Shown here: positions 8,202 to 16,853 of the stretch, in pieces
How positions within the stretch are numbered: the first letter of the stretch is position 1
How the letters are laid out: the number at the start of each line of letters is the position of its first letter
NCBI GenBank assembly: GCA_015060485.1
Contig: SUYI01000010.1
Span: 30,432-94,431, forward strand
Source of the DNA: Prevotella sp.
GTDB lineage: Bacteria; Bacteroidota; Bacteroidia; Bacteroidales; Bacteroidaceae
DNA length: 64,000 bases
Reading direction: 5' to 3'
Program-made: the position numbers and the translations under genes
Notes under the pieces: generated by a model
Seen by the model: the letters and a program-made list of their open reading frames with translations, nothing else
Database searches by the model: none
What the model was told of the DNA's origin: nothing

Positions 8202-9305
8202 ATGAGAATTCTGCATTTCTATCCTGCTGATGAACAGATAATTAGCCAACACGTTACCATGCTCCAAGAAGGAATGGGACTTGAGGCAGAGAATCATCTT
8301 GCAGCCAATGTGGACGATGCGCGGACACTGCTACTGGGAAGCCACTACGACATTATTCACCTGCATGGCTGTTGGCGCAACGCATCACGAAGCATTGTCA
8401 ATATAGCATTACGAAAGGGATGCAGACTGGTTGTTACCCCTCACGGACAGTTGGAGCCGTGGGTGCAGGAAGAAAACTACTGGCAGGAGAAACTCCCTAA
8501 GCGGGTTCTCTATCAACAGCACATCATTCGTCAGGCGTATGCCGTCATCATTCAGGGAAGCATGGAACAGGAATGCATGGAACGTCTGAAATGGAACAAT
8601 CGGCTGGTTACCATCCGTAACTGCGTAATTACAAGTTCCATTTCTAAAACTGAGATGGCTCGTCAAACCTTTAAGTTATATCAAAAGGTGATGGATACTA
8701 ACACACGGGAACTGCTTCTCCCTGAGATGCATCAACATCTGAAAACCATCATCATGGCAGGCATTACCGGCGACATCCGCTGGATACCCTCTTCTGCCGT
8801 CAGCGCCTTACCTTCTGCACAGTCTATCCCATGGCGCGAAGTGCTGCTCTATGCTCATCACGAACAGATTACGGATACCATTCTGCGCGGATTACGCATC
8901 TTGAATATCGAAATCCCTGATATTGATGTTGAACACATCGACCACTTCTGGCCAGAAGGTTATCGAGAGGCTCAGCTCATTGGCACCACCATTGGCAATC
9001 TGTTTGCCTCCGAGAATGAACGATTGCTGGCTTCATTCCGCATCATCCGTAAACTGATGTCCAGCGGACAGTTCAGCATCAAACATTTGATAGAACTGGA
9101 CCGCGAATTGCGCCAACATCCTTGTGAAGAAGAGGAATTGTGCGATACGCTGAAAGAGCGCCAACTCTGGAAACTGGCCCGTAGAACCATGCAACTCATG
9201 GCCGATCGGACAGGACTTACAGAGGGTTTTATGCCCGTCGAACCGCTTAACGACTACAAGACACGAATGTACAGAAAACAAATAGATAACCACCTCAAAT
9301 TATAA
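8202..9305 (+). CDS. Glycosyltransferase family 4 N-terminal-domain protein with unusual C-terminus
   Basis: Residues 1-~150 resemble the N-terminal Rossmann domain of GT4 (GT-B) enzymes: MRILHFYPAD start, DIIHLHGCW at 50-58 and VVTPHGQLEPWV at 77-88, then IIQGSMEQECME. After ~residue 150 the sequence does not read as the usual second Rossmann domain: there is no EX7E donor site, and instead a helical, charged region of ~215 aa follows. It may be a repurposed or non-catalytic GT-B relative. It is flanked by the GT2-like gene and fbp, 4 bp before fbp. Confidence 0.65.
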   Translation: MRILHFYPADEQIISQHVTMLQEGMGLEAENHLAANVDDARTLLLGSHYDIIHLHGCWRNASRSIVNIALRKGCRLVVTPHGQLEPWVQEENYWQEKLPKRVLYQQHIIRQAYAVIIQGSMEQECMERLKWNNRLVTIRNCVITSSISKTEMARQTFKLYQKVMDTNTRELLLPEMHQHLKTIIMAGITGDIRWIPSSAVSALPSAQSIPWREVLLYAHHEQITDTILRGLRILNIEIPDIDVEHIDHFWPEGYREAQLIGTTIGNLFASENERLLASFRIIRKLMSSGQFSIKHLIELDRELRQHPCEEEELCDTLKERQLWKLARRTMQLMADRTGLTEGFMPVEPLNDYKTRMYRKQIDNHLKL

Positions 9306-9309
9306 GACT

Positions 9310-11280
9310 ATGAATACTAACAGCCGCGACATGCATTACCTGCAACTACTCTCCAATTCATTTCCGAATATTGCAGCAGCAGCGACCGAGATCATCAACT
9401 TGGAAGCCATATTGAACCTGCCCAAGGGAACAGAGCACTTCCTGGCCGATCTGCATGGTGAGAGTGCTGCTTTCCAACATGTGCTGAAAAACGCATCCGG
9501 TAATATCCGACGCAAGGTCAGCGAACTCTTTAAAGGCGACATCCGCGAGGCAGAACGCCGTGAATTATGTACGCTCATCTACTACCCCGAGCAGAAGCTG
9601 GAACTCATCAAGGCCAACGAGGAAGACCTTGACGACTGGTATCACATCACCATTCATCGACTAGTAGCTGTCTGCCGCGACGTCTCATCCAAATATACAC
9701 GTTCCAAGGTGCGCAAGTCGCTACCCGAAGAATTCTGCTACATCATCGAGGAACTACTCCACGAACGTACTGACGACATCGACAAGGCCGCCTATGTCAG
9801 TGTCATTGTCGACACCATCATATCTACAGGCCGTGCCGATGACTTTATTGTAGCTATCTGTAATGTCATACAGCGACTGGCCATCGATCAGCTTCATATT
9901 CTCGGTGATATATACGATCGAGGTTCCGGCGCCCACATCATTCTCGACACCATGAGTCAGTACCATTCTTGGGACATCCAATGGGGCAATCACGACATTC
10001 TGTGGATGGGAGCCTGTGCCGGTAATAATGCCTGTATCTGTAACGTGTTGCGACTTTGTCTGCGCTATGCTAACCTGACAACCATTGAGGAGGCTTATGG
10101 CATTAATCTCGTTCCATTGGCCACATTCGCTATGGAGGTCTATCAGGATGACCCCTGCACTGAATTCTATCCCAAGTTGTTGAAAGGCAACACGATGGAC
10201 GAAAAATTCCAGCGACTCACTGCTCAGATGCATAAGGCTATCACCGTCATTCAGTTCAAGAAGGAAGCCCAGATTTTCCATCGCCGTCCCGAATGGCAGA
10301 TGGAAGACCGTTGTCTGCTTGAACACATTGACTACGAGCGTGGCATCTGCGTCATCGACGGACAAGAATATGACATGAAATCATGCCATTTCCCCACCAT
10401 CGATCCCAAAAATCCTAACGAACTGACCCCCGAGGAATATCAGTTGATGGAGAAGCTGCACCACTCATTCCGTGTTTCTGAAAAACTTTGCAAACACATG
10501 AAGATGCTGCTCTCGCATGGCTGTATGTACACCATCTGCAACCAGAACTTGTTGTTCCATGCCTCCTGCCCACTCAACGATGATGGCAGTCTGAAGGAGG
10601 TGATGCTCTTCAATGGCGAGAAGTATAGTGGTCAGGAACTGATGCACAACATTGGCATGATGGTGCGTGCTGCCTTCCAGAGCGACACTGAACAGCAACT
10701 GCGACTCTATGCCCGCGACTATTTCCTCTACCTTTGGTGTGGCAAGGACTCCCCCTTGTTCGACAAGTCGAAGATGGCCACTTTCGAACGCTACTTCCTG
10801 ACGGACAAGACGACATATAAAGAAGATAAGGGTAACTATTTCCTGCTTCGCGACAACGAAGAAATATGCGACCGAATCCTTGACGCTTTCGGTGTCAAGG
10901 GGCAGAACCGCCATATCATCAACGGCCACGTCCCTGTACATGCCTCGAAGGGCGAGAATCCCATCAAGGCCAACGGTAAACTGATGGTCATCGATGGCGG
11001 CTTCTCTGAGGCATATCACTCTGAGACCGGTATTGCCGGATACACACTGGTTTACCATAGTCGAGGTTTCCAGCTTGTTCAGCACGAGCCGTTTATGAAT
11101 GCGCAAGATGCTATCCAGCGAGGACTCGACATCAAGTCCACCACTCAGCTAGTTGAACTCTCTGCCCACCGTATGCTCGTGGCCGATACTGACAAGGGCG
11201 AGGAGCTGCGTGCTCAGATAGAAGATCTGCGTCAGTTGCTTTATGCCTATCGTCATGGCATCCTGAAGGAACGTAAATAA
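9310..11280 (+). CDS. fbp: Fructose-1,6-bisphosphatase, class III
   Basis: Gluconeogenic phosphatase that makes fructose-6-phosphate. At 656 aa it has the size of the class III (Firmicutes/Bacteroidota) enzyme. Metallophosphatase motifs are LADLHGE (45-51), LGDIYDRG (198-205) and QWGNHDILW (224-232), which bind the divalent metals; later INGHVPVHASKGENP and MVIDGGFSEAYH complete the active site. It is separated from its neighbours by only 4 and 13 bp, so it is probably co-transcribed with the glycosyltransferase-like and folK-like genes. Confidence 0.93.
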   Translation: MNTNSRDMHYLQLLSNSFPNIAAAATEIINLEAILNLPKGTEHFLADLHGESAAFQHVLKNASGNIRRKVSELFKGDIREAERRELCTLIYYPEQKLELIKANEEDLDDWYHITIHRLVAVCRDVSSKYTRSKVRKSLPEEFCYIIEELLHERTDDIDKAAYVSVIVDTIISTGRADDFIVAICNVIQRLAIDQLHILGDIYDRGSGAHIILDTMSQYHSWDIQWGNHDILWMGACAGNNACICNVLRLCLRYANLTTIEEAYGINLVPLATFAMEVYQDDPCTEFYPKLLKGNTMDEKFQRLTAQMHKAITVIQFKKEAQIFHRRPEWQMEDRCLLEHIDYERGICVIDGQEYDMKSCHFPTIDPKNPNELTPEEYQLMEKLHHSFRVSEKLCKHMKMLLSHGCMYTICNQNLLFHASCPLNDDGSLKEVMLFNGEKYSGQELMHNIGMMVRAAFQSDTEQQLRLYARDYFLYLWCGKDSPLFDKSKMATFERYFLTDKTTYKEDKGNYFLLRDNEEICDRILDAFGVKGQNRHIINGHVPVHASKGENPIKANGKLMVIDGGFSEAYHSETGIAGYTLVYHSRGFQLVQHEPFMNAQDAIQRGLDIKSTTQLVELSAHRMLVADTDKGEELRAQIEDLRQLLYAYRHGILKERK

Positions 11281-11293
11281 TTCCATTTTCATC

Positions 11294-11659
11294 ATGCACC
11301 AGGTACTCATTGCCTTAGGTTCCAACTATCACCAGCATGCCCACATCCAATGGGCTTCCCAGCGTTTGTCTACCCTACTCTGCGACATTCGTCTGTCACG
11401 AAAGCTTTGGACACAGGACATTCATGCTACCGGACAATGGTATATGAACCGTTTAGCGGCAGGCTACACACCGCTCTCTGCCGATGAAATCTCTCAGTGG
11501 CTGAAAGAAATAGAAGCGGAAACCTGTCGTACCAAGCAATGTGTCACACTCGACCTTGATCTAATGCTCTACGACTCGGAGCGCTTCCATCTGCGCGACT
11601 GGCCACGGCCTTATATACAACGATTACTTTCTGACATCAAAATGATACATATCCTATGA
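11294..11659 (+). CDS. Short HPPK (FolK)-like protein
   Basis: A 121-aa protein resembling 6-hydroxymethyl-7,8-dihydropterin pyrophosphokinase, a folate enzyme. Visible HPPK features are the N-terminal VLIALGSNY and the acidic TLDLDLMLYD near residues 92-101, matching the Mg-binding D-x-D. Full HPPKs run ~150-165 aa; this one lacks much of the C-terminal third and the usual HPR region. It could be a divergent functional form or a degenerate paralogue. It ends in an ATGA overlap with the lipoprotein gene. Confidence 0.6.
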   Translation: MHQVLIALGSNYHQHAHIQWASQRLSTLLCDIRLSRKLWTQDIHATGQWYMNRLAAGYTPLSADEISQWLKEIEAETCRTKQCVTLDLDLMLYDSERFHLRDWPRPYIQRLLSDIKMIHIL

Positions 11660-12072
11660 AGAAATTTGTTGCTATTGCAAAACGCTTTATACTCGTTGTT
11701 CCTGCTGGCATGCTGCTATTTACCGCTTGCCAGGAATCGCTGGAAGAACGATGTGCTCGCGAGTGCAAGGAATATACCAAAAAAAAATGTCCTGTTCTCG
11801 TTGCCAAGGACATTTATCTGGACAGTCTGACGTTCACCCCTGAAGAGCGCATGCTCAGCTATTACTATACGGTAGAAGGTCTGCTCGACGACGCCGAGGC
11901 CCTTCGCCAGCACGACATCCGTGGCATGCTGCTCAAGGAACTGAAGAATTCCACTGGCGACAAGCTCTACAAAGATGCCGGATTTAGTTTCCGCTATGTC
12001 TATTTCTCAGGCAAACAAAAAGGAACGCAGCTCATCGAAGCCACGTTCCATAAAAATGATTATCAGAAATAA
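11656..12072 (+). CDS. Putative lipoprotein of unknown function
   Basis: A 138-aa protein with a lipoprotein signal: basic start MKKFVAIAKRF, hydrophobic core, and lipobox LFTAC with the acylated Cys at ~25. The mature part begins with a Cys-containing, charged stretch (ERCARECKEYTKKKC), then a mixed alpha/beta body ending in YVYFSGKQKGTQLIEATF. I do not recognise the family. It overlaps the folK-like gene by 4 bp and ends 3 bp from the convergent yebC stop, leaving no room for a separate terminator. Confidence 0.7.
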   Translation: MKKFVAIAKRFILVVPAGMLLFTACQESLEERCARECKEYTKKKCPVLVAKDIYLDSLTFTPEERMLSYYYTVEGLLDDAEALRQHDIRGMLLKELKNSTGDKLYKDAGFSFRYVYFSGKQKGTQLIEATFHKNDYQK

Positions 12073-12075
12073 TTC

Positions 12076-12813
12076 TTAATCCTCGATACCCTCGGGCTTC
12101 ATGTTGGTGTACACGGTCTGTACGTCATCGAAATCCTCGAGTTTCTCAATCATCTTGTCGATGGTTTCACGCTCCTCGGGGGTTACGTCCTTCAGGTCGT
12201 TGGGGATACGGGTAAATTCTGCTCCCGTCACCTCGTAGCCGTTTTCCTCAAGGTGCTTCTGAATGGCACCGAACGAAGAAGGATCGCCATAGATGGTGAT
12301 TGAGTTCTCTTCCTCGTCCTCGTCGTACTCATCCTCGACGCCGTAGTCAATCAGGTCGAGAATCATCTCGTCCATATCCAGACCATCGGTCTTCTTGAAG
12401 GTGAACACGCACTTGTGGTCGAACAGGAACGACAGGCTTCCCTGAGTACCCAGATTACCATTAAACTTGTTGAACACCGAACGGACGTCACCCACGGTAC
12501 GGGTGGTGTTGTCGGTCAGGGTGTCGACGAAAATGGCTACTCCGTGAGGACCATATCCCTCATAAGTCACTTCCTTATAGTCGCTCTGATCCTTACCCAT
12601 GGCGTTCTTGATGGCACGCTCGATGTTGTCCTTCGGCATGTTCTCGCGCTTGGCATTGGCGATGATAGCACGCAATGCAGGGTTCATGTCCGGCTCCGGA
12701 CCGCCAGCCTTCACGGCAATGGCAATCTGCTTGCCAATCTTGGTAAACGTCTTGGCCATGTGGCCCCATCTCTTCAGTTTCGCAGCTTTGCGATATTCAA
12801 ATGCTCTTCCCAT
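12076..12813 (-). CDS. yebC: YebC/PmpR family protein
   Basis: A 245-aa member of the TACO1/YebC family, annotated as a transcriptional regulator and also linked to translation at polyproline stalls. The start MGRAFEYRKAAKLKRWGHMAK and the segments AIIANAKRENMPKDNIERAI and YEGYGPHGVAIFVDTLTDN are the family's conserved N-terminal and central regions. The C-terminal half is acidic. It lies 36 bp downstream of pheT on the same strand and is probably co-transcribed. Confidence 0.92.
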   Translation of the reverse strand: MGRAFEYRKAAKLKRWGHMAKTFTKIGKQIAIAVKAGGPEPDMNPALRAIIANAKRENMPKDNIERAIKNAMGKDQSDYKEVTYEGYGPHGVAIFVDTLTDNTTRTVGDVRSVFNKFNGNLGTQGSLSFLFDHKCVFTFKKTDGLDMDEMILDLIDYGVEDEYDEDEEENSITIYGDPSSFGAIQKHLEENGYEVTGAEFTRIPNDLKDVTPEERETIDKMIEKLEDFDDVQTVYTNMKPEGIED

Positions 12814-12828
12814 TGTTTTTATATTTTT

Positions 12829-12853
12829 CGTTATATCGTTATTACGTTATTAT
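12829..12853 (-). repeat. ATAACG leader repeat before yebC
   Basis: In sense (reverse strand) orientation this reads GATAATAACGTAATAACGAT and on, three ATAACG units 8-10 nt apart across the pheT-yebC gap, the pheT stop lying inside the repeat. It matches the ftsE leader repeat. Confidence 0.55.
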
Positions 12854-15339
12854 CTCAACTCTGCGTTGAGCTGCTTTTTCAAGTTCTGAATAAGTTTAGC
12901 CATGATGGCTTCAATTTGCTTGTCGCCCATTGTCTTCTCAGCATCCTGTAGGATAAAGTTGACGGCATACGACTTCTTGCCTGCGGGCAACTTGTCACCC
13001 TCGTAGACGTCGAACAGCTCAACCTTCTTCAGGAACTTCTTCTCCGTCTGACGGGCAATGTCCTCAATCTGCTGGAACTCCACACTCTTGTCGATGAGCA
13101 GAGCCAAGTCGCGGCTGACAGACGGGAACTTTGGAATCTCCGTAAACTCCACCTTCTGCTTTCGGATGACCTTCATCAAGGCGGTCCAATTCAGTTCAGC
13201 ATAATACACGGGCGTATTGATGTCGAACTGCTTCTGCAGCTTCTTCGCCAGTACACCTAGTTCGATGAGCTGCTTGCCGCCACGATTCTCGATGGTCAGA
13301 CCAGCAGCGAAAATTGGATTCTCCGACTTCTTGCGAACCAGCATGCCCGGCTGTACACCAATGCGTGCCAGGATATTATCGACATGCGCATCCAATTCTG
13401 CAAACGACATGTCCTCGTTCTGGTGAGCCCACGAACCCTCGACGCGCTTACCAGTCAGCCACAAAGCCATGTGGTACTCTTCACAATAACCATTAAACGA
13501 TAACCAATTACCCTTTTTAATAGCTTCGTCCTCAGCCGCTGCATCATGGTTATTGTTTATTGTTTCACGTTTATTGTACACATTGCCAAACTCAAAGAAA
13601 CGACAATTGGGGCTCTTGCGATTGGCATTATATGCAATGCTCTCCAGTCCACCATACAGCAGCGTGCCACGCATCACGTTCAGATCGCTCGACAGCGGAT
13701 TCATAATCTTCACCAGGTTCTGTGTGTCGGCATAGTATGCCGACTTACTTAACGAATTGTTCAGGATTTCGTTGAATCCTGCACCCACCAACTGCTCTGA
13801 AACGAGGTTAGCCAGCTTGTGCTTCTGGTCTTCATCGCCTTTGATGACAAGACTCGACTTCAGCTGTGTGGGAATCTCCACATTATTATATCCGTAGATA
13901 CGAAGGATGTCCTCCACCACGTCGCACGGACGCTGTACGTCCACACGGTAGGCAGGAACTTCAAGTCTTAAACTTGAAGCACTCTCGCTGAGGACCTTCA
14001 TCTCCAGTGAGTCGCAGATGCTCTTGATGGTCTCCACGGGAATATCCTTACCCACCAGCGAGTGCACATAACTGTATTCAAGGTCGACAACGGCATTCTC
14101 CATCTTCTCAGGATAAACGTCCTTAATCTCCATCGACACCTTACCGCCAGCCAGCTCCTTACACAATTGTGCGGCATACTTTAGTGCGTCGATGACACCA
14201 TTTGGGTCAATGCCACGCTCGAAACGGAACGAAGCATCTGTTGACAGTCCGTGACGACGAGCTGACTTACGAATCCATGTGGGATGGAAGTAGGCCGACT
14301 CCAGCACGACGTTCTTCGTGGTCTCGTACGTACCACTACCCTTTCCACCAAACACACCGGCAATACACATGGGGTCCTCGGCGTTGCAGATGGCTAGGTC
14401 GCGGTCGCTCAGCTTGTGCTCCTCGCCGTCGAGCGTTACGAAAGGCGTGCCCTCAGGCATGGTCTTCACCACAATCTTATGCCCCTTCACCATATCGGCA
14501 TCGAAAGTGTGCAGGGGCTGACCCAAGGCCATCATCACGTAGTTGGTGATGTCCACAATATTATTGATAGGACGCAACCCAATAGTGGTAAGCTTATTCT
14601 TCAACCACTCGGGCGACTCCTTCACCTCACAGTCTGTCACGCTGACGCAGGCATAGCGCTTGCAGGCCTCCTGGTTCTCAATAACCACATCGATGGGCAG
14701 GTCGTGGTTGTCAACGACAAAATCGTTGGCCACAGGACGATGAGTGGCTGTCTTGTAGCCGTTCTGCTTCAGCCAGGCATACAGGTCGCGGGCCACACCC
14801 CAATGACTCAGGGCATCGGCACGGTTTGCGGTGATGTCCACCTCGATGAGCCAATCGCTCTCCAAGTGGTAGTATTCTGCAGCGGGAGTACCCACCACAG
14901 CATTCTCGGGCAATACGATAATACCGTCGTGCGAGGTTCCGATACCTATCTCGTCCTCCGCACAAATCATGCCCAGCGACTCCACGCCACGCAGCTTCGA
15001 CTTCTTGATGACAAACTCCTTGTCGCCATCGTAGAGCACACAGCCCAAATCGGCAACAATGACCTTCTGACCTGCAGCCACGTTCGGCGCACCACACACA
15101 ATCTGCTGGGGCTCGCCTTTACCAAGGTCTACCGTCGTTACATGCAGGTGGTCAGAGTCGGGGTGCATCTCACACGTCAGCACTTTACCGACATAAAGGC
15201 CCTTCAGACCGCCTTTAATACTTTGTACTTCCTCGAGTGCGTCAACCTCCAGTCCCGTCGACGTCAAAGCGTCACACACCTGCTGCGGTGTCAGGTCAAA
15301 ATCAACGTACTCTTTTAACCATTTATAAGATATATTCAT
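12850..15339 (-). CDS. pheT: Phenylalanyl-tRNA synthetase beta subunit
   Basis: Beta chain of the alpha2beta2 PheRS, charging tRNA-Phe. From ATG 15339 the protein is 829 aa and starts MNISYKWLKEYVDFDLT, as the family does. Domains in order: an OB-fold tRNA-binding domain (~40-155), the B3/B4 editing region, the B5 domain, the catalytic-like core (RVDVQRPCDVVEDILRIYGY), and a C-terminal FDX-ACB domain (FPSVSRDLALLIDKS). The frame extends upstream to 15414, but that part crosses the promoter. A palindrome inside the gene (13960-13980) encodes SSLRLE. pheS is not adjacent. Confidence 0.95.
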   Translation of the reverse strand: MNISYKWLKEYVDFDLTPQQVCDALTSTGLEVDALEEVQSIKGGLKGLYVGKVLTCEMHPDSDHLHVTTVDLGKGEPQQIVCGAPNVAAGQKVIVADLGCVLYDGDKEFVIKKSKLRGVESLGMICAEDEIGIGTSHDGIIVLPENAVVGTPAAEYYHLESDWLIEVDITANRADALSHWGVARDLYAWLKQNGYKTATHRPVANDFVVDNHDLPIDVVIENQEACKRYACVSVTDCEVKESPEWLKNKLTTIGLRPINNIVDITNYVMMALGQPLHTFDADMVKGHKIVVKTMPEGTPFVTLDGEEHKLSDRDLAICNAEDPMCIAGVFGGKGSGTYETTKNVVLESAYFHPTWIRKSARRHGLSTDASFRFERGIDPNGVIDALKYAAQLCKELAGGKVSMEIKDVYPEKMENAVVDLEYSYVHSLVGKDIPVETIKSICDSLEMKVLSESASSLRLEVPAYRVDVQRPCDVVEDILRIYGYNNVEIPTQLKSSLVIKGDEDQKHKLANLVSEQLVGAGFNEILNNSLSKSAYYADTQNLVKIMNPLSSDLNVMRGTLLYGGLESIAYNANRKSPNCRFFEFGNVYNKRETINNNHDAAAEDEAIKKGNWLSFNGYCEEYHMALWLTGKRVEGSWAHQNEDMSFAELDAHVDNILARIGVQPGMLVRKKSENPIFAAGLTIENRGGKQLIELGVLAKKLQKQFDINTPVYYAELNWTALMKVIRKQKVEFTEIPKFPSVSRDLALLIDKSVEFQQIEDIARQTEKKFLKKVELFDVYEGDKLPAGKKSYAVNFILQDAEKTMGDKQIEAIMAKLIQNLKKQLNAELR
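13960..13980 (-). repeat. Palindromic segment inside pheT
   Basis: CTTCAAGT and ACTTGAAG-type arms enclose a short AT centre, giving a near-perfect inverted repeat of about 21 bp in the coding sequence. It resembles the CTTCGACTT/AAGTCGAAG palindrome in nuoB (43591-43610) and the AAGTTTAAAG units in hisH. Confidence 0.5.
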
Positions 15340-15373
15340 TGCGCAATAATTTGTATTTTCGAAAAATCGTGTG

Positions 15374-15404
15374 CAAAGGTACGAATAAGTGAGCAAAATA
15401 CAAA
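15374..15404 (-). promoter_or_regulatory. Promoter of pheT-yebC
   Basis: Reverse strand: TTTG (15401-15404), 19 bp spacer, TACCTTTG (15374-15381), a consensus Bacteroidota promoter. The -7 box is 34 bp from the pheT ATG. Spacer and flanks nearly match the promoter of the DUF4348 gene (21292-21322), and the upstream flank matches the purU promoter. Confidence 0.75.
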
Positions 15405-15443
15405 AGGAAAACAAGTTTTTCTTTTTATTTTAATTATCACTTG

Positions 15444-16820
15444 CTATATGACATAGAACATATTCATTTCCAGCCACAGCACGATATAGCCAATGATCCA
15501 GCCCAGCAGAATCTTGGGGGTCATGTGCTTCACGTACCACCCCAGCTTGACGTGCTCCATCTTCATCAGAGCCAGTCCGCTGATGCTACCTATCGACAGC
15601 AGACAACCGCCGATGGCCGTCGTATAGGCAATGACACTCCAGTAGGCACCATTCGTGGCCAGCTCTCCCCCACCCAACGTGTACAGCGAGATGTTGGAGA
15701 TGGCGATGGTAAACGAGTCGACGATGGCACTCAACAGTCCGGCACCAATACCCATCAGCCAGATGTCGTGAATATAGGTGTCGAACCACACTGCCACATC
15801 GCTCCATACGCCTGTTTCGGTGACGACACCCATACCAAGCATGATGCCCATCACGAAGAGCATTTGCTGGATGGCCCCATACTGCAGGGCACGGGGTATG
15901 CGGCGCTGGGCCATCTGATCGGCATTCATCAGCTTACGGTTGAATGCCTCGTTCACTACCCACAGCACCGACAACACACACAGGGCACCTAGGAAGGGAG
16001 CCAGCTTGGTGATGTTATGGAAGGTGGGGATAAACCACAGTCCGCCAATACCTACCACCAGCATCACCACACGCTGCCAACGGTTCAGCCGGGTGTCGTC
16101 ACCGCGATACGGCGACGGGTTCCAGGCGGTGTCAAGCCTGTCGGGCAGCTGACGGTTAATCAGTATGGTGGGAATCACCCATGCCAGCAGCGCCGGAATC
16201 AGCAGATAGGCCGAGAATCGGCTTGCCGTCACGGCTCCGTCACCCCACAGAATCAGTCCCGTGGGGTCGCCAATCACCGTAAAGCTTCCTCCGCTGTTGG
16301 CAGCCAGCACAATGGCCGACCCCACCAGCATACGTTGTCGCGAGTTCTGCAGGATGTTATGCATGATAACCAGCATCATGGTAGCCGTCGTGAGGTTATC
16401 CAGATTGGCCGACAGGATAAATGTCGCCAGCGTTATGCTCCACAACAGCCGCTTCGAGTTACGCGTACGGATCCACTCCGAGATGAAGTCGAAACAACCG
16501 TTGTTGTTCAGTATTTCTACAATCGACATCGTGGCCAGCAGGAACATGACGATAGCTGCTGCACGGCCCACGTAGTTCAGGAACACCTTATTGTATATAA
16601 AAAGCTTCACCGCCTCACTGGTGGGCAGTGCTCCATTCAGCCACTCGCGATATTCCTCGGGGTGCTGATCGGCCACGAAGTCAGCTCCCCACGACACATA
16701 GACCACCCAGCCCACCGTTCCGAGGAACATGGCAATGGCAGCCTTGTTAACACCAGTAAGATGGCCTGTGGCTATCAGCACATAGGCCAGGATGAGCATC
16801 GTTACAATAATCAGTGTCAT
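15444..16820 (-). CDS. nhaD: Na+/H+ antiporter, NhaD/ArsB-type
   Basis: A 458-aa polytopic inner-membrane protein of the ion transporter superfamily, NhaD branch, exporting Na+ (or Li+) in exchange for protons. Start MTLIIVTMLILAYVLIATGHL is a membrane segment; about a dozen hydrophobic segments follow. The conserved SANLDNLTTATMMLVI, GGSFTVIGDPTGLILWG and DSFTIAISNISLY regions match NhaD helix breaks. It is the last gene of a reverse run (DUF4348-murB-MBL-C69-nhaD). Confidence 0.85.
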   Translation of the reverse strand: MTLIIVTMLILAYVLIATGHLTGVNKAAIAMFLGTVGWVVYVSWGADFVADQHPEEYREWLNGALPTSEAVKLFIYNKVFLNYVGRAAAIVMFLLATMSIVEILNNNGCFDFISEWIRTRNSKRLLWSITLATFILSANLDNLTTATMMLVIMHNILQNSRQRMLVGSAIVLAANSGGSFTVIGDPTGLILWGDGAVTASRFSAYLLIPALLAWVIPTILINRQLPDRLDTAWNPSPYRGDDTRLNRWQRVVMLVVGIGGLWFIPTFHNITKLAPFLGALCVLSVLWVVNEAFNRKLMNADQMAQRRIPRALQYGAIQQMLFVMGIMLGMGVVTETGVWSDVAVWFDTYIHDIWLMGIGAGLLSAIVDSFTIAISNISLYTLGGGELATNGAYWSVIAYTTAIGGCLLSIGSISGLALMKMEHVKLGWYVKHMTPKILLGWIIGYIVLWLEMNMFYVI

Positions 16821-16853
16821 AACCGTTAACCTTTAACCATTAACCATTAACCA
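16821..16853 (-). repeat. 8-nt tandem repeat abutting the nhaD start codon
   Basis: In sense orientation the unit TGGTTAAT is repeated about four times with drift (TGGTTAATGGTTAATGGTTA, then AAGGTTAACGGTT) and runs straight into the ATG. Confidence 0.75.

Noticed and set aside
14416..15318. 300-codon open frame opposite pheT
   Set aside because: Antisense shadow of pheT.
12850..15414. Longer pheT start at 15414
   Set aside because: The extra 25 codons lie over the promoter and are not part of the conserved PheT N-terminus, which begins at 15339.
16821..16853. CRISPR-like array
   Set aside because: The unit is 8 nt with no spacers; it is a simple tandem repeat.
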